This document shows, piece by piece, positions 1 through 7,044 of a stretch of DNA of 7,044 nt. The notes beneath the pieces were generated by a model. That model saw only the letters and a list, made by a program, of their open reading frames with translations. It was not told the DNA's origin and made no database searches. Numbering within the stretch: position 1 is the first letter of the stretch; the number at the start of each line of letters is the position of its first letter. The position numbers and the translations under genes were made by a program. Source of the stretch: an uncultured Bacteroides sp. (GTDB lineage: Bacteria > Bacteroidota > Bacteroidia > Bacteroidales > Bacteroidaceae); assembly GCA_934716785.1 (NCBI GenBank), contig CAKUYM010000222.1, positions 1-7,044 on the forward strand. Reading direction: 5' to 3'.

Positions 1-1506
1 AGCTCCTCTCCCATCGCCCTGCAGATACAGCTCGACTTCCGCACGGCGTTGGAGTACACGCGGCGCAAGGAATCACTAAAAACGGGCAATCGCGACAATT
101 TCTTCTACTGTCTGGGCAACCAGTGCTACCGCCGCCACATCATGGAGCATGAGGCCATCAGCATGGCGCACAGTCACTTCGGGCCCATCCCCGACTTCGA
201 CCCCGCACTCCCCATACACAACGCTTACCAGTATACCTCGAAGACCGACCGGTCGGAAGAGGAGGAGAAAGAGCCGAAAATCTGCCAGATAATCAAGTTC
301 ATGGATGAGCATTACGAGATCAGAAGAAATCTCGTGAAGGAACAAATCGAGTTCCGGAAGATAATGCCCGCAACGAATGAGCAACCGATGGCAACGGGTG
401 AGACGGAACCGCAGCCCTTCAACGCGCTCCGCATAAAGGACTTAAACACATTCTACGTTGATGCGCACGTCAACAGAATCAATTGCACGCTGACCGACCT
501 GAAAGCTGTTGTGGACTCGGACTATGCAAGGCCATTCAACCCGTTCATCGACTACTTCACCACGCTCGACACATGGGACGGAAAGACGGACTTCATCGGC
601 CAACTGACAAAAACCGTGAAGGCGGCAGACCAGGCTTTCTTCAACGACAGCTTCCGCCGCTGGCTTGTCGGGATGGTGGCGTGTGCCGTCAATGAAGAGA
701 AGCAGAACCATCAGTTGATGCTGCTGCACGGTGCGCAAGGCAAGGGAAAGAGTACGTTTATACGCCGGCTGCTACCGCCGGAGCTCAAGGATTATTACCG
801 CAACGGGATGATCAATCCCGACAACAACAATCACTTGTTGCAGATGTCGTCATGCCTGCTCATCAACCTGGACGAGTTTGACACACTGTCGCCCGAACGG
901 ATGCAGAACTTGAAGAGTCTTATCACGCAGGACGTAGTCAACGAGCGCAAGGTGTACGATATTCAGAATTATACGTACATCCGCCGCGCATCGTTCATCG
1001 CCAGCACCAACAATCCGCACTGCCTGCCGGACATCGGCGAGAACAGGCGTATCCTGTTCAACACTCTTTTGGACATCGACTATCACACGCCCATCAACCA
1101 CAGGGGGATATACGCACAGGCATACGCGCTCTATCAGCAGGGGTTTCAGTACTGGTATGAGAACAAGGAAATCACGTTTCTCAACAACCGCAACGAGGCG
1201 TTCCGCCAGAAGGACCCGATCGAGGAGAATCTGTTTTTCTACTTCCGCGCCGCACGGGCGAACGATGGGAATGCGCAATGGTATCCCGCCGCCTACCTGC
1301 TGTCGATTCTGAGCCTGAACGGGCGCACGCTGTCTAATGCGCACACGAAGCAGACACTGGTCAAGGTATTGGAGAACCACAAATTCCGCACACGGAGAAC
1401 GGTCAACGGCGTGACGGAATATTGGGTGGTGATGTACACGCTGGAAGAACGTATGGCAAACGCCGTGCTGCCGCAACATCCCGTTCAGACGGAGATAAGC
1501 ATGTAG
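1..1506 (+). CDS. VapE/VirE-family P-loop ATPase with C-terminal DUF3874-like domain (5' end cut by window)
   Basis: Probable replication-type P-loop ATPase of the virulence-associated E (VapE/VirE) family, which resembles phage and plasmid primase-helicases. The frame is open from base 1, so the true start and any N-terminal VirE_N-type domain lie upstream; the TTG at 49 is not a credible start. In order: a primase-C-terminal-like helical stretch (about nt 91-190, NFFYCLGNQCYRRH then HEAISMAHSHFG), a charged linker, and the ATPase domain from about nt 550. Visible motifs are Walker A GAQGKGKST (730-756), Walker B LLINLDEFD (856-882), a sensor-1-like STNN (1003-1014) and an arginine-finger-like GENRR (1036-1050). 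The C-terminal part from about 1180 (RNEAFRQKDPIEE) to YWVV near 1431 fits DUF3874, known mainly from Bacteroidetes. Family members occur in genomic islands and near capsule loci. Family assignment is firm; biological role is inferred and unproven. Confidence 0.88.
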   Translation, partial: SSSPIALQIQLDFRTALEYTRRKESLKTGNRDNFFYCLGNQCYRRHIMEHEAISMAHSHFGPIPDFDPALPIHNAYQYTSKTDRSEEEEKEPKICQIIKFMDEHYEIRRNLVKEQIEFRKIMPATNEQPMATGETEPQPFNALRIKDLNTFYVDAHVNRINCTLTDLKAVVDSDYARPFNPFIDYFTTLDTWDGKTDFIGQLTKTVKAADQAFFNDSFRRWLVGMVACAVNEEKQNHQLMLLHGAQGKGKSTFIRRLLPPELKDYYRNGMINPDNNNHLLQMSSCLLINLDEFDTLSPERMQNLKSLITQDVVNERKVYDIQNYTYIRRASFIASTNNPHCLPDIGENRRILFNTLLDIDYHTPINHRGIYAQAYALYQQGFQYWYENKEITFLNNRNEAFRQKDPIEENLFFYFRAARANDGNAQWYPAAYLLSILSLNGRTLSNAHTKQTLVKVLENHKFRTRRTVNGVTEYWVVMYTLEERMANAVLPQHPVQTEISM

Positions 1507-1598
1507 GTATCTCTTACGCAGATGGAGTTTTTCCCCGAAAATAGCGGATAAATGGATAATAAAGTGACTGTCATAGTGCTGCATTCATTCGTTTTCCG

Positions 1599-1606
1599 TA
1601 TATTTG
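1599..1606 (+). promoter_or_regulatory. Bacteroides-type -7 promoter element
   Basis: TATATTTG matches the Bacteroides -7 consensus TAnnTTTG exactly. No convincing TTTG -33 box lies 19-21 bp upstream, so the call rests on one element. Transcription would begin near 1612-1615, at or after the ATG at 1611, which makes that ATG unlikely to be the start of the downstream gene. The AAA/PD-(D/E)XK gene would then be transcribed separately from the VapE-like gene. Confidence 0.5.
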
Positions 1607-1623
1607 CTCTATGAACAAAAAAA

Positions 1624-1669
1624 GAAAGGAACCGCGATATGATGAAGAAAGGAGCTGCGATATGATGAA
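1624..1669 (+). repeat. 23-bp tandem duplication of a ribosome-binding site and start region
   Basis: Two adjacent 23-bp copies (1624-1646 and 1647-1669) differ at two positions only. Each holds a GAAAGGA-type ribosome-binding site followed about 7-8 bases later by ATGATGAA. Because 23 is not a multiple of three, the ATG pair of copy 1 is out of frame with the gene. It opens an eight-codon frame, MMKKGAAI, whose TGA at 1663-1665 overlaps the real start codons at 1662 and 1665. Recent duplication is inferred from the high identity. Confidence 0.85.
1648..1654 (+). promoter_or_regulatory. Ribosome-binding site that decides the start at 1662
   Basis: AAAGGAG ends seven bases before ATG at 1662, a good Shine-Dalgarno spacing and stronger than usual for Bacteroidetes. 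It supports a start at 1662 (or the adjacent ATG at 1665). Nothing comparable precedes the in-frame ATG at 1611. Confidence 0.6.
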
Positions 1670-3410
1670 GAAAATTCCGTATGGAATGACTGATTTTGAA
1701 GCCATTATCAAAGATGGGTTCTATTACGTGGACAAAACGATGTTTATCGAAAAGATAGAGAAGCAGCCGCCTTACCTGTTCCTGATTCGCCCCCGACGCT
1801 TCGGCAAGAGCCTCACGCTTGCCATGCTGGAAGCCTATTATGACATTCGGTATGCCGATCGGTTCGACGAATTGTTCGGCAATCTGTACATCGGCAAGCA
1901 TCCCACACCGAGACACAACCAATTTCTCATCATGAGGTTCAATTTCTCGGAAGTGAGTTCGGATATCAATGATATGGAGGAGTCGTTCAGGCTGCATTGT
2001 TGCGGAAAACTCATTGACTTTGTTTACAAGTATGAGCATCTGTTAGGGAAAGACATCTGGAAAGTGCTGGATGAAAAGACACAGGCAGATCCGGGAGCAT
2101 TCTTATCCGCAATCAATTCGTATGCTACCTGCAAGGGAGGGATTAAAATCTATCTCCTGATTGACGAGTACGATAATTTCACGAATGCCATTCTTTCTAC
2201 TTATGGCACAGACCATTATCGGAAAGAAACGCATGACGAAGAATATATCCGGAGATTCTTCAACGTGATCAAGGCCGCCACAACGGGAATGGGTGCTGCC
2301 CTCAACCGTTTGTTCATCACGGGAGTGAGTCCGGTGACGATGGACGGCGTGACAAGCGGGTTCAACATAGGCACGAATATCACCACCGACCCTTGGTTCA
2401 ACGACCTCGTGGGCTTCAGCGAGAAGGAGCTGCGCGAAATGCTGACGTATTATAAGGAGCAAGGAGCGCTCCCCATGTCGGTAGACGAGACGGTGGATAT
2501 GATGAAGCCCAACTATAACAATTACTGTTTCAGCAAAAGCAAACTGGCGGATTGCATGTACAACTCGGACATGGTGCTATATTGCATGAATTCGCTGATA
2601 TTGCACGGAGTGAAGCCGAGCGAGATTGTTGACCCCAATATCCGCACGGACTTCAACAAGCTCTCCTACCTGGTCCGCCTCGACCATGGGTTGGGCGAGA
2701 ATTTCTCCGTCATCAAGGAGATTGCCGAAAAGGGAGAAATCGTGACCGATGTGGCAACTCATTTCTCTGCACTGGAGATGACGGATGTGAGCAACTTCAA
2801 ATCTCTGTTGTTCTATTTCGGATTGCTCTCCATCAAAGGGACGGATATTATGGGACGCCCCATCCTGCATGTCCCCAACTTGGTGGTTCGCGAGCAATTG
2901 TTCAGATTCTTGATTCAGGGATATGCCCGCCATGACATCTTCAAGCTCGATGTGAACCGTCTGATCTCTTTGTTTGAGGAGATGTCTTTCAAGGGAGACT
3001 GGAAGCCGTTGTTCGAATTTGTTGCCGAAGCCATTCGAGAGCAGAGCCGCATCCGTGAGTATATAGAGGGAGAGGCGCATATCAAAGGGTTCCTCCTCGC
3101 CTATCTGAGCATGTTCCGCTATTATCAACTGTTTCCGGAATATGAGATGAACAAGGGGTTTGCCGATTTCTTCTTCCGGCCCAACCCGGCGGCTCCCGTA
3201 ATGCCACCGTACACTTATCTGCTGGAAGTGAAGTATGCGAAAGCTGATGCATCGGAAAAGGAGATACGTGCGCTTGCCGATGATGCGCGGGAGCAATTGA
3301 TTCGTTACAGCAAGGATGAATGCGTGGCGGAAGCCCGTGAGAAAGGAAGCCTGAAACTGATAACGGTTGTATGGCGCAGTTGGGAATTAGCGCTGCTGGA
3401 AGAGGTATAA
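1662..3410 (+). CDS. AAA-ATPase-like protein with C-terminal PD-(D/E)XK nuclease-like domain (DUF1703 type)
   Basis: 582 residues from the ATG at 1662. The N-terminus MMKKIPYGMTDFEAII..YYVDKT is the usual opening of this family, which argues against the in-frame ATG 17 codons upstream. Residues about 5-250 form the AAA-ATPase-like domain: a modified Walker A RPRRFGKS (43-50, with the family's R/P in place of the first glycine), Walker B LLIDEYD (165-171) and the conserved FITGVSPVTMDGVTSG stretch from residue 218. The C-terminal part matches the PD-(D/E)XK_9 fold: D502 in FADFFFRP, then E522-V523-K524 in LLEVKYAK, with an upstream glutamate in the helix GEAHIKGFLLAYL. The protein is full length. 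The family is abundant and often multicopy in Bacteroides; its substrate and role are not established, and mobile-element or defence functions are speculation. No membrane segment or signal peptide is seen. It probably has its own promoter. Confidence 0.92.
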   Translation: MMKKIPYGMTDFEAIIKDGFYYVDKTMFIEKIEKQPPYLFLIRPRRFGKSLTLAMLEAYYDIRYADRFDELFGNLYIGKHPTPRHNQFLIMRFNFSEVSSDINDMEESFRLHCCGKLIDFVYKYEHLLGKDIWKVLDEKTQADPGAFLSAINSYATCKGGIKIYLLIDEYDNFTNAILSTYGTDHYRKETHDEEYIRRFFNVIKAATTGMGAALNRLFITGVSPVTMDGVTSGFNIGTNITTDPWFNDLVGFSEKELREMLTYYKEQGALPMSVDETVDMMKPNYNNYCFSKSKLADCMYNSDMVLYCMNSLILHGVKPSEIVDPNIRTDFNKLSYLVRLDHGLGENFSVIKEIAEKGEIVTDVATHFSALEMTDVSNFKSLLFYFGLLSIKGTDIMGRPILHVPNLVVREQLFRFLIQGYARHDIFKLDVNRLISLFEEMSFKGDWKPLFEFVAEAIREQSRIREYIEGEAHIKGFLLAYLSMFRYYQLFPEYEMNKGFADFFFRPNPAAPVMPPYTYLLEVKYAKADASEKEIRALADDAREQLIRYSKDECVAEAREKGSLKLITVVWRSWELALLEEV

Positions 3411-3480
3411 GGAAGGGCAAAGGAGTGTAAGGAAAGGCAAAGAAGGACAAGGAAAGACAAAGGAGCATAAGGAAGAGTGC
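3411..3480 (+). repeat. Purine-rich 20-bp tandem repeat immediately after a stop codon
   Basis: Units at 3411-3430, 3431-3450 and 3451-3470 and a half unit at 3471-3480 follow the pattern GGAARGRCAA then AGRAGNRYAA, differing by a few transitions. Each 20-bp unit is itself two similar 10-mers, so the array can be read as seven 10-bp copies. The last ten bases of the gene (AGAGGTATAA) fit the second half-unit, so the array may begin inside the coding end. The plus strand is almost pure purine apart from single pyrimidines at fixed positions. There are no spacers, so it is not a CRISPR. Confidence 0.85.
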
Positions 3481-3511
3481 TTTTTCTAATGAGAGTTAGA
3501 ATCTGATAAGT

Positions 3512-3637
3512 AAAAAAATCAGGCACGGATTATACAGATTCCACTTTTTGGAGGGGAGGGATAAATCAATTATGAAAATAATATGATTGACTGCCCTGCT
3601 GTTTGGTGGTTACTGTTGCGTAATCCGTGCCTGATTT
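3512..3637 (-). terminator. Possible terminator of the ABC-F gene formed by the inverted repeat and a T7 tract
   Basis: Read on the minus strand, the 17-bp arms would pair after the ABC-F stop codon (36 bases downstream). The distal arm runs straight into seven T (the A run at 3512-3518). This is the layout of an intrinsic terminator, but the 88-base loop is far longer than normal and the stem is only moderately GC-rich. On the plus strand the tract after the arm is interrupted (TTTATATTTAT), so it would work less well there. Confidence 0.35.
3516..3637. repeat. 122-bp element bounded by perfect 17-bp inverted repeats
   Basis: AAATCAGGCACGGATTA at 3516-3532 is the exact reverse complement of 3621-3637. 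The 88 bases between them hold no convincing gene; they contain a short G-rich run (3550-3560) and AT-rich sequence. The element sits between two convergent genes and beside the boundary of accessory and core genes. It could be a small non-autonomous mobile element, a member of a dispersed intergenic repeat family (the CACGGATTA-type ends resemble repeats I recall from Bacteroides intergenic regions, unverified), or a long-loop terminator. No target-site duplication is obvious. Confidence 0.8.
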
Positions 3638-3672
3638 ATATTTATACCGATACCGGTCAGCAAACGAAGATT

Positions 3673-5327
<1,655 letters not shown>

Positions 5328-5372
5328 TAAGATTTCAGCGGTCATTATCTTGCCATTTACCGTTTTAGTGTG

Positions 5373-5380
5373 CAAAGGTA
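5373..5380 (-). promoter_or_regulatory. -7 promoter element for the ABC-F gene
   Basis: CAAAGGTA on the plus strand reads TACCTTTG on the minus strand, an exact TAnnTTTG match. Transcription would start near 5365, giving a leader of about 70 bases. No clear -33 TTTG was found. The 9-mer TACCTTTGC is shared exactly with the grpE promoter. Confidence 0.6.
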
Positions 5381-5435
5381 GACAATTTATATGAATTATG
5401 GGCTACTGATATATGCCAATCTGACATAAAAGCGT

Positions 5436-5443
5436 TACCTTTG
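5436..5443 (+). promoter_or_regulatory. -7 promoter element for grpE-dnaJ
   Basis: TACCTTTG matches TAnnTTTG exactly. The start of transcription would fall near 5450, leaving a leader of roughly 130 bases before grpE. A -33 box is not evident. The two back-to-back -7 boxes are 55 bp apart, so the upstream contacts of the two polymerases would nearly overlap. Confidence 0.6.
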
Positions 5444-5455
5444 CTGTGTTTTTCA

Positions 5456-5518
5456 GCCAAAATACCGTTTTGGCAAAGTTTTTGCAGATAGATTTAATAG
5501 CATCCGGTCAATCCGGAT
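5456..5518 (+). promoter_or_regulatory. Hairpin-forming segment of the grpE 5' leader
   Basis: Three small perfect inverted repeats lie just after the predicted transcription start. They are GCCAAAA/TTTTGGC (5456-5462 with 5468-5474, 5-base loop), GCAAA/TTTGC (5473-5477 with 5481-5485) and ATCCGG/CCGGAT (5502-5507 with 5513-5518, 5-base loop). The first two share two bases and so cannot both form fully. The first could be a protein operator or, like the others, an RNA structure in the leader of a heat-shock gene. No classical CIRCE (HrcA) element is present. Function is inference. Confidence 0.4.
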
Positions 5519-5539
5519 TGCCTTTAAATAGTGTCTTTT

Positions 5540-5573
5540 AATAGTAAATAGTAAAATAATAAAATAGTAAATA
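5540..5573 (+). repeat. AT-rich leader of grpE, near-copy of the ABC-F leader
   Basis: It starts with the 18-mer AATAGTAAATAGTAAAAT and ends with AGTAAATA, matching the ABC-F leader on the opposite strand except for an 8-bp insertion (AATAAAAT). It ends five bases before the grpE ATG. It probably provides an unstructured A-rich ribosome landing region. The near-identity of the two copies suggests duplication or conversion rather than chance. Confidence 0.75.
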
Positions 5574-5578
5574 CCAAG

Positions 5579-6160
5579 ATGGATCCGAAAGAAAAAAAGG
5601 TGAAAGAAGAGATGAATGTGGAAGACATTCTGAACGAGGGTGCGGAAGAACAACCGCAGAACGAGCAGGCGGAAGAGACTGCGCCGCTGACGCAGGAAGA
5701 GAAGCTCGCGCAAGAGTTGGAGAAGGCTCAGGAGACTATCGAGGAGCAGAAAGACAAGTATCTGCGCCTGTCTGCCGAGTTTGACAATTTCCGCAAGCGT
5801 ACTGTAAAGGAGAAAGCCGAGCTGATCCTGAACGGTGGAGAGAAGAGCCTGAGAAGTATCCTTCCGGTGGTGGACGACTTTGAACGTGCCATCAAAAATA
5901 TGGAGACTTCAACGGACGTGAAAGCTCTGAAAGAGGGTATCGAGTTGATTTACAATAAATTCTTGGCTACGTTGGCACAGAACGGCGTGAAAGTTATCGA
6001 GACGGAAAACCAACCGCTTGATACGGATTATCACGAGGCCATCGCAGTGATTCCTGCTCCGTCGGAAGCACAGAAGGGCAAGATTTTGGATTGTGTGCAG
6101 ACGGGTTATACGATGAACGATAAGGTGTTGCGTCACGCAAAGGTGGTTGTCGGCGAATAA
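5579..6160 (+). CDS. grpE: GrpE, nucleotide exchange factor of the DnaK chaperone
   Basis: 193 residues, normal length for GrpE. It is a cytoplasmic dimer that releases ADP from DnaK. The N-terminal 35 residues are acidic and probably disordered (MDPKEKKVKEEM..). About 38-80 form the long dimerising coiled-coil helix with the family motif YLRLSAEFDNFRKRT (61-75). Then come LPVVDDFERAI (95-105), the four-helix-bundle segment to about 137, and the beta-rich DnaK-contacting head with DYHEAI (150-155) and GYTMNDKVLRHAKVVV (176-191), the GrpE signature. The ATG at 5579 sits just after an AT-rich leader; an in-frame ATG at 5612 is less likely because it would leave a longer leader and shorten the acidic tail. 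dnaJ follows 89 bases downstream on the same strand with no visible promoter between, so the two are probably one transcript. Confidence 0.97.
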   Translation: MDPKEKKVKEEMNVEDILNEGAEEQPQNEQAEETAPLTQEEKLAQELEKAQETIEEQKDKYLRLSAEFDNFRKRTVKEKAELILNGGEKSLRSILPVVDDFERAIKNMETSTDVKALKEGIELIYNKFLATLAQNGVKVIETENQPLDTDYHEAIAVIPAPSEAQKGKILDCVQTGYTMNDKVLRHAKVVVGE

Positions 6161-6203
6161 TCTGAAGTTATCAAATAATCTGAAGTAATCTGACGTAATC
6201 AAA
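6156..6203 (+). repeat. Short tandem repeat overlapping the grpE stop codon
   Basis: AATAATCTGAAGT occurs at 6156-6168 and again at 6174-6186. A third, diverged copy TAATCTGACGT (6186-6196) is followed by a further TAATCAAA. The first copy contains the TAA stop of grpE, so each copy repeats an in-context TAA. The period is 18 bases, then 10. It fits slippage at the gene end; no hairpin is evident. Confidence 0.75.
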
Positions 6204-6249
6204 GAGTAATTAGGAAAATAAAGGTTTATCTGTAAATTGACAAAAAGGC

Positions 6250-7044
6250 ATGGCAGAAAAAAGAGACTATTACGAAGTGCTGGAAGTGACGAAAACCGCC
6301 ACAGCAGAAGAGATAAAGAAGGCTTACCGCAAGAAAGCGATTCAGTATCACCCCGACAAGAATCCGGGTGACAAAGAGGCAGAAGAGAAGTTCAAGGAGG
6401 CAGCCGAGGCGTATGATGTATTGAGCAATCCTGAGAAACGCTCACGGTATGACCAGTTCGGCCATGCGGGTGTGAGCGGTGCAGCCGGCAATGGCGGTCC
6501 GTTCGGTGGTTTCAGCGGTGAAGGTATGTCTATGGATGATATCTTCTCTATGTTTGGTGATATCTTCGGTGGTCGTGGTGGCGGATTCAGCGGGTTCAGC
6601 GGATTTGGCGGCGGTGGCGGTTCACAGCAACGCAGATATCGCGGAAGTGATCTCCGCGTGAAGGTGAAGTTGACGCTGAAGGAGATTTCCGAAGGAGTGG
6701 AAAAGAAATTCAAACTGAAGAAGTATGTGCCATGCGACCATTGTCACGGTTCGGGAGCCGAGGGTGACGGCGGCTCGGAGACTTGTCCTACTTGTAAGGG
6801 TAGCGGTACGGTGATCCGCAACCAGCAGACGATATTGGGCACGATGCAGACTCGTACCACGTGCCCCACTTGCAATGGCGAGGGTAAGGTTATCAAGAAT
6901 AAGTGTAAGAAGTGTGGCGGCGACGGAATCGTTTACGGCGAAGAGGTGGTGACTGTGAAGATCCCTGCCGGAGTGGCAGAGGGCATGCAGCTCTCCATGG
7001 GCGGAAAAGGTAATGCCGGCAAGCATAATGGTGTGCCGGGCGAC
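6250..7044 (+). CDS. dnaJ: DnaJ (Hsp40) co-chaperone, 3' end cut by window
   Basis: 265 codons are visible; a full DnaJ of this group is about 390. It stimulates DnaK ATP hydrolysis and delivers unfolded clients. The J domain (about 5-70) has [10 protein letters not shown] at the start, the essential HPD at 34-36 and [17 protein letters not shown] (55-71). The Gly/Phe region (about 74-125) contains two DIF motifs ([13 protein letters not shown], 96-108) and [12 protein letters not shown]. The zinc domain is complete with four CxxCxGxG repeats: CDHCHGSG (162), CPTCKGSG (179), CPTCNGEG (205) and CKKCGGDG (219). The first client-binding domain begins near 132 and continues after the zinc domain ([16 protein letters not shown]), with the sequence ending inside it. 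The start ATG follows an A-rich AAAAAGGC stretch. It is downstream of grpE in a probable operon. Confidence 0.97.
   Translation, partial: MAEKRDYYEVLEVTKTATAEEIKKAYRKKAIQYHPDKNPGDKEAEEKFKEAAEAYDVLSNPEKRSRYDQFGHAGVSGAAGNGGPFGGFSGEGMSMDDIFSMFGDIFGGRGGGFSGFSGFGGGGGSQQRRYRGSDLRVKVKLTLKEISEGVEKKFKLKKYVPCDHCHGSGAEGDGGSETCPTCKGSGTVIRNQQTILGTMQTRTTCPTCNGEGKVIKNKCKKCGGDGIVYGEEVVTVKIPAGVAEGMQLSMGGKGNAGKHNGVPGD

Noticed and set aside
49..51. TTG as start of the first gene
   Set aside because: The same frame is open to base 1 and the protein begins mid-domain, so this is an internal codon of a gene cut by the window edge.
1515..1545. Terminator after the VapE-like gene (TTTTC/GAAAA hairpin)
   Set aside because: The stem is only five AT-rich base pairs with no following T run.
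850..1584. 244-codon minus-strand frame
   Set aside because: It is antisense to the VapE-like gene, with low-complexity composition typical of a shadow frame.
3411..3480. CRISPR array
   Set aside because: The units are contiguous without spacers and degenerate, and no cas gene is present.
3082..3526. Leucine/serine/phenylalanine-rich minus-strand frames that look like membrane segments
   Set aside because: The hydrophobic runs come from reading the purine repeat at 3411-3480 backwards, not from a real membrane protein.
3550..3560. G-quadruplex in the GGAGGGGAGGG run
   Set aside because: There are too few separate G runs for a normal four-stranded structure; at best a weak two-layer form.
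6348..6713. Proline-rich minus-strand frame
   Set aside because: The proline runs are the reverse complement of the Gly/Phe codons of dnaJ, so it is a shadow.

Overview
The window looks like chromosome of a gut Bacteroidales bacterium, most likely Bacteroides or a close relative. The evidence is a VirE/VapE-type protein ending in what looks like a DUF3874 domain, a member of the AAA-ATPase-like/PD-(D/E)XK family that is strongly expanded in Bacteroidetes, promoter elements of the Bacteroides -7 type (TAnnTTTG), A/T-rich leaders in place of strong Shine-Dalgarno sites, and a grpE-dnaJ pair with Bacteroidetes-like sequence. The species cannot be settled by eye.

The left half (1-3410) is accessory. 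It opens inside a VapE/VirE-family P-loop ATPase gene cut by the window edge (1-1506, +). Then comes a separately promoted gene for an AAA-ATPase-like protein fused to a PD-(D/E)XK nuclease-like domain (1662-3410, +). Its start region carries a 23-bp tandem duplication of the ribosome-binding site and start codons. Both families are typical of mobile or horizontally acquired Bacteroides regions, but no integrase, transposase or phage structural gene is visible.

The convergent gap 3411-3672 holds no convincing gene. It contains three and a half copies of a 20-bp purine-rich repeat (about seven copies of a 10-bp unit) starting on the base after the stop codon. Next is a perfect 17-bp inverted repeat spanning 122 bp. 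Read on the minus strand, its last arm runs into seven T, so it could end the ABC-F transcript despite its long loop.

The right half is core genome. An ABC-F ATPase of the YbiT type (3673-5295, -) has an intact first ATPase domain, but its second domain has lost both the Walker A lysine and the catalytic glutamate. It is divergent from grpE (5579-6160, +), followed by dnaJ (6250 to the window end, +). GrpE and DnaJ are the exchange factor and J-domain co-chaperone of DnaK and are probably co-transcribed. The 283-bp divergent region carries back-to-back promoter -7 elements sharing the 9-mer TACCTTTGC, near-identical AT-rich leaders just before both start codons, and small inverted repeats in the grpE 5' leader.

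No clearly new multi-gene system is visible. The points most worth a second look are the asymmetric ABC-F protein, the twin leaders of the divergent pair, and the small repeat structures around gene ends and starts.
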